Shown piece by piece: positions 1 to 6,024 of a DNA stretch of 6,024 nucleotides. The stretch is from Flavipsychrobacter stenotrophus (GTDB taxonomy: Bacteria; Bacteroidota; Bacteroidia; Chitinophagales; Chitinophagaceae): positions 1-6,024 of the forward strand of contig CANCOG010000321.1 of NCBI GenBank assembly GCA_947379685.1, read 5' to 3'. Position 1 is the stretch's first letter, and every line of letters begins with the position of its first letter. The notes under the pieces are model-generated. The model worked only from the letters and a program-made list of their open reading frames with translations, ran no database searches and was not told the DNA's origin. The translations under genes and the position numbers were made by a program.

Positions 1-2
1 CC

Positions 3-656
3 AACCTTGCTATTCTTGTTAATCCGTTCCTGCCGTTTACGGCTAAGAAGATGTGTTACATGATGAAGGTGGTAGAGCGTATGTTGGATTGGGAGAATGC
101 CGGACGTCTTGATCTGCTTAAAACTAATTACCCATTACGCGCGCCTGAACTCCTTTTCCGCAAAATTGAGGACACAGAAGTTGCCGCACAGGTAGAGAAA
201 CTCATTAATAATTTAAAGGCATCCGGCGCAGCCAATGCCCCGTTAAATGCACCAGCTATGGAAAATAATGTTACTGAGCCTGTAAGGGAAGAAGTAGCCT
301 CGGCAGCAGTGGAGGGTCCCGCTCAAAAACCAGAAATTACCATCGACGATTTCATGAAAATGGATCTCCGTGTTGGGACCATTTTAAAAGCCGAAAAAGT
401 TCCCAAGGCTGATAAATTATTGAAATTAGAGCTCGATATGGGGTCGGAGATACGCACGGTTGTGTCTGGCATCGCCCTGCATTTCAACCCAGAAGACATT
501 ATTGGTAAGCAAGTAACAGTAGTGGCCAATCTGGCACCGCGTAAGATGCGTGGTATCGAAAGTAACGGGATGATACTGATGGCTCAAAACCCCGACGGCA
601 GACTGATTTTTGTTTCACCGTTGGAGACGGCTGCGGCTGGAAGTGAGGTGAAGTAA
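3..656 (+). CDS. metG: Methionine--tRNA ligase, C-terminal part (5' end outside window)
   Basis: Methionyl-tRNA synthetase charges tRNA-Met with methionine in the cytoplasm. The reading frame is open to the left edge, so the catalytic Rossmann domain and KMSKS loop lie outside. The ATG at 51 is an internal methionine, because the codons before it read NLAILVNPFLPFTAKK, typical of the anticodon-binding helical domain. Of 217 visible residues, about 1-75 are the end of that helical domain. About 76-110 are an Ala/Pro/Glu-rich linker. About 111-217 are the appended EMAP-II/Trbp111-like OB-fold that binds tRNA and often supports dimerisation. Diagnostic motifs are DLRVG (121-125), VPKADKLLKL (133-142), RTVVSGI (151-157), NLAPRKMRG (176-184) and SNGM (187-190). 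A free-standing tRNA-binding protein would not have the upstream helical domain in the same frame, so MetG is strongly preferred. The gene appears intact to its TAA stop. Confidence 0.95.
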   Translation, partial: NLAILVNPFLPFTAKKMCYMMKVVERMLDWENAGRLDLLKTNYPLRAPELLFRKIEDTEVAAQVEKLINNLKASGAANAPLNAPAMENNVTEPVREEVASAAVEGPAQKPEITIDDFMKMDLRVGTILKAEKVPKADKLLKLELDMGSEIRTVVSGIALHFNPEDIIGKQVTVVANLAPRKMRGIESNGMILMAQNPDGRLIFVSPLETAAAGSEVK

Positions 657-818
657 GATATTGGATATTCTTTGATCAATAAATCGCTGTTGTTTGTCGA
701 AATTGAGCAGTAAGGTTCAAGTGGTAAATATGTGCAATTTTATAGAGGGGGAGTTCATTTTGCAGAGTTTTATCACGTCAGTTCCAGTTATTATTTTCCC
801 GTGAAAAAACCTCGTAGA

Positions 819-851
819 TTTGAGCAGTTTTCTGAGACTATGCAAAGTTTG
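819..851 (+). promoter_or_regulatory. Candidate Bacteroidota-type promoter for the membrane fusion protein gene
   Basis: A TTTG box at 819-822 lies 21 bases before AAAGTTTG at 844-851, which matches the TAnnTTTG -7 element at all fixed positions but the first. A start of transcription near 858 would leave a leader of about 40 bases before the ATG at 898. The match is imperfect and the region is AT-rich, so chance is a real possibility. The rest of the 657-897 gap shows no RNA gene and no clear terminator for metG. Confidence 0.3.
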
Positions 852-897
852 TCCTCTGGAAATGTAAATGATAATTACACTGTAATTTATTTTTAGT

Positions 898-2235
898 ATG
901 AAATCCAAGAAAGTCTGGTGGATCATTATCATCGGCGTTGCGCTGATTGCCATTTTGGTTATTGTGGCAAAATCAATGGGTGATGGTGACGTCACTAAAG
1001 TTACAGTCGAAAAGGCTGGCCGCCACACTATTACGGAGATAGTTACTGCAACCGGGAAAATTTATCCTGAAACGGAAGTAAAGATCAGTCCCGAGGTAAG
1101 TGGTGAAATCATTCTGCTTGATGTGCAGGAGGGCGATAGCGTACAAAAGGGGCAGGTGCTGGTAAAAATCAACCCGGCTATTTATTCTTCCATGGTGAAC
1201 CAGCAGGAAGCTGCTGTACAACAGACCCGGGCAAGTTCAACCAACACAAGGCAGATGATGGCTCAGGCGGAGTCTCAGTTTAAACTCGCAAAATCGACTT
1301 ACGACAGGAATAAGAAATTGTACCAGGATAAGGTAATCTCATCGCTTGAATTTGAACAAAGTGAATCTTCCTATCAGAGCGCGCTCGCGGCTTATGATGC
1401 GGCAAAGGCAAGTACGTCCGGCGGAGAATATGGTGTTAAAGGTGCTCAGGCGGGTTTAAGCCAGGCTCAGGAGAATTTATTGAAAACAACAATTGTTGCT
1501 CCTACTTCGGGCATCATTTCCCAACTGAATGTAAAACGTGGTGAAAGGGTAGTTGGTACCGCACAATATGCGGGTACAGAAATGCTGACGATTGCTGATA
1601 TGAGCCGACTCGAAGTAAGGGTAGATGTAAGTGAGACAGATATTACGAAGGTGAAGATTGGCGATACTACTTTTCTGGAAACTGATGCTTACCGCAATAG
1701 GAAGTTTACAGGGTTGGTTTCAAAAATTGCCGTTAGTTCTAAAACTTCAGTTGCTGCTTCAGCTTCGGGAAGTGATCAGGTGACCAACTATACGGTTCAT
1801 ATTCTCATCCTGCCTTCAAGTTATGCCGATCTGACAGCGAGTTTACCCAAGGGTAAATTTCCATTTAAACCAGGCATGTCATCGTCAGTAGAGATACAAA
1901 CCAACCGTCAGGATAATATTCTTTCCGTTCCGGTAAATGCTGTTACTACCCGCGATTGGTCTGACAGTGTTAAGAAAAGGAACACCGATGCGAAAACTAC
2001 GGCTGGTATCCGGCAGGTGGTATTTATTTTTGATGCAAAGTCGCAAACTGTTGGCATCCGCGATGTAAAAACCGGCCTTCAGGACAACACCTACCTCGAA
2101 ATAAAGGAGGGGCTTAAAGAAGATGAGCAGGTGGTTGTAGCACCTTATGGAGCCATAGCTCGTACACTTTCTGACAAAACTAAAGTCAAATCTGTACCCA
2201 AGGAGGATCTGTTCGAAGGAAAGGGTAAGGATTAG
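898..2235 (+). CDS. Efflux transporter periplasmic adaptor (MacA/HlyD-type membrane fusion protein)
   Basis: Proteins of this family bridge an inner-membrane ABC or RND exporter and an outer-membrane TolC-like channel. The 445-residue product starts with positive charges and one membrane segment (about residues 7-24), so it is probably inner-membrane anchored with a periplasmic body. Next come the first lipoyl half (about 60-98, with SPEVSGEI and VQEGDSVQKGQVLVKI), an Ala/Gln-rich coiled-coil hairpin (about 98-195), and the second lipoyl half with APTSGIIS and VKRGERVVG (about 198-237). A beta-barrel (about 238-335, ending FKPGMSSSVEI) and a membrane-proximal domain (about 340-430) follow. 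Length and domain order fit MacA-like adaptors of ABC exporters such as MacB; an RND partner is also possible. No exporter permease, ATPase or TolC gene is adjacent on either side, so the substrate cannot be inferred. The ATG at 898 is chosen because it directly precedes the charged residues and membrane segment. Confidence 0.92.
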   Translation: MKSKKVWWIIIIGVALIAILVIVAKSMGDGDVTKVTVEKAGRHTITEIVTATGKIYPETEVKISPEVSGEIILLDVQEGDSVQKGQVLVKINPAIYSSMVNQQEAAVQQTRASSTNTRQMMAQAESQFKLAKSTYDRNKKLYQDKVISSLEFEQSESSYQSALAAYDAAKASTSGGEYGVKGAQAGLSQAQENLLKTTIVAPTSGIISQLNVKRGERVVGTAQYAGTEMLTIADMSRLEVRVDVSETDITKVKIGDTTFLETDAYRNRKFTGLVSKIAVSSKTSVAASASGSDQVTNYTVHILILPSSYADLTASLPKGKFPFKPGMSSSVEIQTNRQDNILSVPVNAVTTRDWSDSVKKRNTDAKTTAGIRQVVFIFDAKSQTVGIRDVKTGLQDNTYLEIKEGLKEDEQVVVAPYGAIARTLSDKTKVKSVPKEDLFEGKGKD

Positions 2236-2342
2236 TACGTATAGAATTGATTCAGTGACTGCCGGAGTCTTTTGCTTGCTGGTAGTATATACTTAAATTC
2301 ATTAATAATTATAGCTGTCTACTAACTGGTTTCGGAGTCAGG

Positions 2343-2373
2343 TTTAATTTCTCTTGTTTATCTGTTAGTTTTG
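2343..2373 (+). promoter_or_regulatory. Bacteroidota-type promoter for gpsA
   Basis: The -7 element TAGTTTTG at 2366-2373 fits the Bacteroidota consensus TAnnTTTG exactly. It is preceded, with a 19-base spacer, by TTTA at 2343-2346, one base from the TTTG -33 box. Transcription would begin at about 2378-2382, giving a leader of only 14-18 AT-rich bases before the TTG start codon at 2396. The location just upstream of a gene that follows a 160-base gap supports the call. The upstream part of the gap (2236-2342) shows no gene and only a weak 4-bp hairpin near 2257-2273. Confidence 0.6.
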
Positions 2374-2395
2374 CAGGCTGTTAACTCATAATATT

Positions 2396-3415
2396 TTGAA
2401 CGATTCACTTGGTCAGATTGGTATAATAGGTAATGGTAGCTGGGGCACTGCATTGGCGAAAATTCTCACCGACAATGGCAACGTTATCCATTGGTGGGTG
2501 CGCAACAAAGAAGCAATATTGCAACTGAAAAACAGGCAGCACAACCCCCATTATCTTACATCAGTGCGCTTTTTGCAGGATACTATTTTGCCGACCGACG
2601 ATTTGGCTGCAATGTTGGGCGTGTGCGATACCGTAATTGTTGCGGTTCCCTCGGCTTATGCACAAAGTGTTATTGATCAGGTAGATAAAAGTGTGTGGCA
2701 ACAAAAGAATGTAGTTTCGGCCATTAAGGGCATTCTCCCCGATGCGAACCTGTTGCTTAATGATTATATGACTGGAACATATGGTACTTCTTTGCAGAAA
2801 TATGTTTCCATTACAGGCCCTTGTCATGCTGAAGAAGTAGCTGACGAACGTTTGTCTTATCTTACCTATTCTGGTCTGGACGATGGTCTGACACATGCTG
2901 TGGCTGGTGCATTTAACAACACATACATCAATACTACATGCAATCATGATATCTGGGGTGCGCAATTTGCGGCGGTACTTAAGAACATTTATGCAGTTGG
3001 TGCTGGCATAGCCCGTGCGCTTGATTATGGTGATAACTTTCTGAGTGTTTATATCACCAATTGTTACCGGGAAATGTACCATTTTTTGGATGCCCATTTT
3101 ACAAAAGTGCATCCTTCTAGTGAACGCCCCGATTTTCATACAAGTGCCTACCTGGGCGATTTACTGGTAACCTGTTATTCCCTGCATAGCCGTAACCGGA
3201 CTTTTGGAACAATGATAGGTAAGGGCTACTCTGTAAAAGCTGCTACCCTGGAAATGAATATGGTCGCTGAAGGTTATTACGCAGCAAGGGGTATGCAATC
3301 AATTTCGAAAGAGTTTTCCATACCGATTCCAATTGCTACTTTCATCTATAAAATTCTTTGGGAAAATCAGATCCCTTCCGATGTATTCCTTAAACTAGAA
3401 AAATTATTGTCTTAA
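2396..3415 (+). CDS. gpsA: Glycerol-3-phosphate dehydrogenase [NAD(P)+]
   Basis: The enzyme reduces dihydroxyacetone phosphate to sn-glycerol 3-phosphate with NAD(P)H, supplying the backbone for phospholipids; it is cytoplasmic. The 339-residue product has the N-terminal dinucleotide-binding fold with GNGSWG (residues 12-17), and SAIKG (108-112), which holds a conserved lysine. Next are GPCHAEEVA (141-149), the catalytic-lysine motif VLKNIYAVGAG (K196), and GDLLVTC followed by SRNR (254-268), which forms the substrate and cofactor pocket. Length is usual for the family. GPCHAEEVA replaces the GPSFAxEV seen in enterobacterial enzymes; from memory this form is common in Bacteroidota and should not impair function. 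The start is TTG at 2396: the frame has a stop at 2366 and no ATG or GTG between it and the nucleotide-binding motif, and the next methionine (residue 73) is far too late. It is probably co-transcribed with the hydrolase gene 33 bases downstream. Confidence 0.96.
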   Translation: MNDSLGQIGIIGNGSWGTALAKILTDNGNVIHWWVRNKEAILQLKNRQHNPHYLTSVRFLQDTILPTDDLAAMLGVCDTVIVAVPSAYAQSVIDQVDKSVWQQKNVVSAIKGILPDANLLLNDYMTGTYGTSLQKYVSITGPCHAEEVADERLSYLTYSGLDDGLTHAVAGAFNNTYINTTCNHDIWGAQFAAVLKNIYAVGAGIARALDYGDNFLSVYITNCYREMYHFLDAHFTKVHPSSERPDFHTSAYLGDLLVTCYSLHSRNRTFGTMIGKGYSVKAATLEMNMVAEGYYAARGMQSISKEFSIPIPIATFIYKILWENQIPSDVFLKLEKLLS

Positions 3416-3448
3416 TGATATTGGCGGACTTTCAACAATTGTACCCAT

Positions 3449-4390
3449 ATGGTTTTGGATGCGTGTAAGTCCGCCCTTTTTGGTGTCGCTGTAGGCGATG
3501 CACTAGGCGTTCCCGTGGAGTTTCTAAGCCGCGAAGAATTGAAGCAGAACCCCGTTGTTGACATGAGGGGTTTTGGTACCTATAATCAGCCGGTTGGAAC
3601 CTGGTCCGATGACAGTTCGCTTACATTTTGTCTCGCAGAGGCCCTCGCAACTGGGTATTCTCTGGATCTTGTCGGTCGTTATTTTGTAGAATGGTACCAT
3701 GAAAAATACTGGACACCACACGGCAAAGTGTTCGATGTTGGAATAGCAACTTTGGAAGCAATTGGTAAAATGTCGGCAGGAATATCTCCGCTTTTTTCTG
3801 GCGGGACTGATACCTATTCCAACGGAAACGGATCGCTGATGCGCATTTTGCCCTTGGTCTTCCATACTGCCGACAAAGGAATTGCAGAACGTTTCGAAAT
3901 TACGCGGCAGGTGTCCGCCATTACACATGCACATATCCGGTCAGTTATCGCTTGTTTTTACTATCTCGAATTTGCCCGGTTAATTCTGGAAGGGCGTGAA
4001 CAGTTTGATATCTATAACCAACTGCAACTTGAACTCCCTGCCTTTTTCAGCAGCTTGAACATTGAAAAAAAGGAGTTGGCTGAATTCAAAATGCTGCTTT
4101 CAGGTGACATATACCGTCTACCGAAAGCGCTGATAAATAGTACCGGCTACGTAGTACATGCACTCGAAGCCAGCATCTGGTGCCTCCTGACCACAAACAG
4201 TTATAAAGATGCGGTGCTAAAAGCCGTTAATCTGGGCGATGACACCGACACAACTGCCGCGATCACTGGTGGGCTCGCCGGTCTCCTATATGGATTCGAA
4301 GATATCCCAACTGAATGGGTCGAGTCTTTGGCCCGAAAAAATGATATTGAAGCGCTGGCAGAAAAACTAGCTGAGCGTTACGAGAGTTAA
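3449..4390 (+). CDS. ADP-ribosylglycohydrolase family protein (DraG/ARH3-like)
   Basis: Members of this all-helical, Mg-dependent family remove ADP-ribose from proteins, nucleic acids or small molecules, for example DraG reactivating nitrogenase reductase. The 313-residue product has the full set of family motifs: GDALGVPVEF (residues 16-25), TWSDDSS with metal-ligand aspartates D54 and D55 (51-57), NGNGSLMR (125-132), ITHAH (158-162), and the second metal site LGDDTDTTAAITGGLAG (262-278). There is no signal peptide or membrane segment, so it should act in the cytoplasm. The ATG at 3449 places the first helix just before GDALG, as is usual. The stop-to-start distance from gpsA is 33 bases on the same strand with no clear promoter or terminator between, so one transcript is likely. 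No ADP-ribosyltransferase, macrodomain or nitrogenase gene is visible, and the substrate is unknown. The family call is firm, the specific activity is not. Confidence 0.93.
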   Translation: MVLDACKSALFGVAVGDALGVPVEFLSREELKQNPVVDMRGFGTYNQPVGTWSDDSSLTFCLAEALATGYSLDLVGRYFVEWYHEKYWTPHGKVFDVGIATLEAIGKMSAGISPLFSGGTDTYSNGNGSLMRILPLVFHTADKGIAERFEITRQVSAITHAHIRSVIACFYYLEFARLILEGREQFDIYNQLQLELPAFFSSLNIEKKELAEFKMLLSGDIYRLPKALINSTGYVVHALEASIWCLLTTNSYKDAVLKAVNLGDDTDTTAAITGGLAGLLYGFEDIPTEWVESLARKNDIEALAEKLAERYES

Positions 4391-4402
4391 ATTTTGTGCA
4401 AA

Positions 4403-5074
4403 TCAGTAGTGTTTTCTGAAAGCATTAATGTAGAAACAAAACACTTCTGCAGGGCCATGGACGCCTACTACTAACGTTTTTTCAATATCAGCCGTGCGAC
4501 TTGGGCCTGTGCTCAGGTTGACCATTGAAGGCATGTCATTGTTGTATTTTCTTTTCAGTGTTGACAGTGCCTCATCAATATCACCTACAACTTGGTCGGC
4601 ATATGCGAATACGATATGAATAGGGTAGAAAATGGGGGCTGTGCGTCCCTGTGGCTGGGCACTACTGAACATGATAGATCCTGTTCTTGCAACAAGCATT
4701 TCGCAACCAGTGATACATGCTTCTGCATTCTCCATGTATGGAGCGGCAGACTGCACAATATCTAAGTGTTGGCTCTGGAATTTAGAAATCAACTTTTCAT
4801 CAGAACAAAGCATCCTGGTCCAGCCACGGCTCTCATGCAGCAAATTTACGTTCTGTATGAAATCGTTCTCACTATCGCAAAACACGAACTTGCCACCCAG
4901 TTTAATAAATTCTTCGACAAAAACTTCCTCCGTTCCATACTCACTGCTGGTATATATTATCTTTGCCTCTTTTTCCACTTCTGGGTAAGGTATGGGAATA
5001 GGAGAGCCACTTAAGCCTTTACGGATTCTGCTGAGAATGTTTTCGCGCGCTTTGGATGTTATGAATGTCTGCAC
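4403..5074 (-). CDS. LUD-domain protein, LutC-like
   Basis: The 223-residue product belongs to the LutC/YkgG family (LUD domain, formerly DUF162). LutC acts with the iron-sulfur proteins LutA and LutB in lactate oxidation. Visible features are an N-terminal helix with RENILSRIRKGL (10-21), the ARTGS stretch (129-133), PIHIVFAYADQVV (151-163), and the family's C-terminal signature TGPSRTADIEKTLVVGVHGP (189-208). No lutA or lutB is adjacent, so a lactate role is not supported by context; many Bacteroidota carry such standalone LUD proteins and their function is less clear. The start is GTG at 5074. It is the only standard start codon in frame between a stop at 5102-5104 and the family N-terminus; the first internal methionine is residue 88. 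The gene converges on the ADP-ribosylglycohydrolase gene, with 12 bases between stops. Confidence 0.9.
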   Translation of the reverse strand: MQTFITSKARENILSRIRKGLSGSPIPIPYPEVEKEAKIIYTSSEYGTEEVFVEEFIKLGGKFVFCDSENDFIQNVNLLHESRGWTRMLCSDEKLISKFQSQHLDIVQSAAPYMENAEACITGCEMLVARTGSIMFSSAQPQGRTAPIFYPIHIVFAYADQVVGDIDEALSTLKRKYNNDMPSMVNLSTGPSRTADIEKTLVVGVHGPAEVFCFYINAFRKHY

Positions 5075-5078
5075 GGCG

Positions 5079-5108
5079 CAAAAATAATGGCTTTTAACTG
5101 GCTACAAA
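5079..5108 (-). promoter_or_regulatory. Bacteroidota-type promoter for the LUD gene, almost touching its start codon
   Basis: On the minus strand, TATTTTTG (5086-5079) matches the TAnnTTTG -7 element exactly. A TTTG box (5108-5105) lies 18 bases upstream of it. Only four bases separate the -7 element from the GTG start codon at 5074, so transcription would begin at or within a few bases of the start codon, implying a leaderless or nearly leaderless mRNA. The 18-base spacer is slightly short; a second TTTG at 5112-5109 gives 22. The rest of the 5087-5223 gap shows no gene. Confidence 0.5.
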
Positions 5109-5223
5109 CAAAAATTATAACCTTCAGCTAAAAAAGAATGGAACAAGCCCAATAGTCTGGCTAATCCTTTGAGTTATTCAGACCTGTTTGCCATTATTAG
5201 AAGAAATTTCTTTGTCCAAAGTA

Positions 5224-6024
5224 CTAATGAAGCAACGAAATGCGAAAAACCTTATCTGCGCCCTCGTCGCGAATCCGAAGGAAGTATAGTCCGGTAGCAA
5301 TATTATCATCCAGAACAATACTTTCGGAGATATGGTTGCTGGTTACATTGATGGCTGAGCGGGATATGATTCTTCCCTGTACATCGGTAATATCATATTC
5401 AAGTAGCCCGTTAGATGGGATGGAGCTGAGTACACCAGTTATTGTAAAATGGCCATTGCTGGGATTAGGAGAAATAGCAAAATCAGTTTCAGGCTTCACC
5501 TTTCCGGTGACTTCATTATATCCGGTCAGGACCACCAGGACATTGCTGGTATCCAATGCTCCGGAAATACAAGGGGCGTTGCTGGTGCTGGTGCAATATA
5601 CTGTGTCGTTTGAATATACTTCCAGCGAGTACGTGTAATTGGTTGCTCCCGGTACCGGTACATTGTTCACATACCATTGGTACTCCGGTGAAGTGCCACC
5701 ATAGGTTTCCTCGGCCGTAAAAGAGACTATTTGCCCCAGGTAAGCAGTTGTTGTGCTGGCATTGATGGTGACGTAGGGTGTCAGCAGTGGGTTAACAATA
5801 AATGTAGTAGAATCATATACAGTTGCCGGCACCGGGCATGTAGCGTTGCTGGTCATTTCACAGGTAACAACGTCACCGTTGGCTGGGGTACAAGTGACAG
5901 TGGCAAGGTATCCTATTATTGTTCCCATCTTTCTCCAGCGAATTGTGGGTGCGCTGCCTCCATTAACGGGGTGGGAGACAAGTGTCACAGCCGTTCCTGC
6001 ACATAGTGGAGAAGTGCTGTCACC
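5224..6024 (-). CDS. Secreted protein with Ig-like repeats and T9SS type A sorting domain, C-terminal part (5' end outside window)
   Basis: The frame is open to the right edge, so this is the C-terminal 266 residues of a larger protein; the GTG at 5988 is an internal valine codon. Two degenerate Ig-like/PKD-like repeats are visible, at about residues 1-82 and 83-165. Each has a Trp-containing strand (RWRKMG and YQWYVNN) and ends in a matching pair of cysteines, GDVVTCEMTSNATC and NDTVYCTSTSNAPC, both with C-x7-C spacing (C55/C63 and C144/C152). About 181-266 form the type A sorting domain: SPNPSNGHFTITG, DITDVQGRIISR, GLYFLRI, then KVFRISLLH at the end. In known systems the domain directs passage through the outer membrane by the type IX machinery and is cleaved on export, giving a surface-bound or released product. 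Such repeats are common in very long Chitinophagaceae adhesin-like proteins; the N-terminal part, and so any enzymatic or adhesive function, is not visible. It is transcribed in the same direction as the LUD gene but lies 149 bases upstream of it. Confidence 0.9.
   Translation of the reverse strand, partial: GDSTSPLCAGTAVTLVSHPVNGGSAPTIRWRKMGTIIGYLATVTCTPANGDVVTCEMTSNATCPVPATVYDSTTFIVNPLLTPYVTINASTTTAYLGQIVSFTAEETYGGTSPEYQWYVNNVPVPGATNYTYSLEVYSNDTVYCTSTSNAPCISGALDTSNVLVVLTGYNEVTGKVKPETDFAISPNPSNGHFTITGVLSSIPSNGLLEYDITDVQGRIISRSAINVTSNHISESIVLDDNIATGLYFLRIRDEGADKVFRISLLH

Noticed and set aside
51..656. Reading the first gene as a complete free-standing tRNA-binding protein starting at the ATG at 51.
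   Set aside because: The frame stays open to the left edge and encodes typical MetG anticodon-binding helix sequence before that ATG.
717..1028. Minus-strand open frame of 103 codons across the gap before the membrane fusion protein and into its 5' end.
   Set aside because: About 130 bases overlap the antisense of the adaptor's membrane segment, and no promoter or recognisable domain supports it.
2257..2273. Possible rho-independent terminator after the membrane fusion protein gene (GACT, 5-base loop, AGTC, then TTTT).
   Set aside because: The stem is only 4 bp with two G-C pairs and the T run is four bases, which is too weak to call.
2339..2463. Repeated CGGAGTC heptamer at 2263-2269 and 2333-2339 in the gap before gpsA, considered as an operator pair.
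   Set aside because: It is only seven bases, occurs twice with no symmetry, and is not placed relative to the promoter in a telling way; chance is sufficient.
2561..3139. Long minus-strand open frame (192 codons) inside gpsA.
   Set aside because: It is fully antisense to a gene with all GpsA motifs, and its translation is rich in Ile, Cys, Arg and Thr with no recognisable domain; it is a shadow frame.
3524..3934. Minus-strand open frame of 136 codons inside the ADP-ribosylglycohydrolase gene.
   Set aside because: It is antisense to the most conserved part of that gene, and its cysteine- and basic-rich translation matches nothing known.
5143..5161. AGCC/GGCT inverted repeat between the T9SS and LUD genes, followed at some distance by a T run on the minus strand.
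   Set aside because: The stem is 4 bp, the loop is 9 bases, and the T run is about ten bases away, so it is not a convincing terminator.

Overview
The window looks like a piece of a Bacteroidota chromosome, most likely from the Chitinophagaceae or a nearby lineage. Three things suggest this. The gene at the right edge ends in a type A Por/type IX secretion sorting domain (a PNPSNG turn, a DVQGR strand and GLYFLRI near the C-terminus), which is essentially confined to Bacteroidota. Two intergenic regions carry exact TAnnTTTG -7 elements with a TTTG-like -33 box, the promoter form of that phylum. Start codons lack convincing Shine-Dalgarno sequences. The genus cannot be fixed from the sequence alone.

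Layout, left to right. Positions 3-656 (+) are the C-terminal part of methionyl-tRNA synthetase, including its appended EMAP-II/Trbp111-like tRNA-binding domain. After a 241-base gap comes a MacA/HlyD-type membrane fusion protein (898-2235, +) with no transporter or TolC gene beside it. After another 160-base gap with a good promoter comes gpsA, glycerol-3-phosphate dehydrogenase (2396-3415, +, TTG start). It is followed 33 bases later by an ADP-ribosylglycohydrolase (3449-4390, +), probably in the same transcript. On the minus strand, a LutC-like LUD-domain protein (4403-5074, GTG start) ends only 12 bases from the hydrolase stop. Upstream of it, also on the minus strand, is the C-terminal part of a secreted protein with Ig-like repeats and a T9SS sorting tail (5224 to beyond the right edge).

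The genes do not form one obvious pathway. They are mostly housekeeping or standalone functions: translation, envelope export, phospholipid precursor synthesis, removal of ADP-ribose, a LUD protein without LutA/LutB, and a surface or secreted protein. The one likely operon is gpsA with the hydrolase. No RNA gene, mobile element, CRISPR array, integrase or defence system was seen. I do not see a convincing undescribed system. The points most worth a second look are the gpsA-hydrolase pairing, the apparently leaderless GTG-initiated LUD gene, and the orphan membrane fusion protein.
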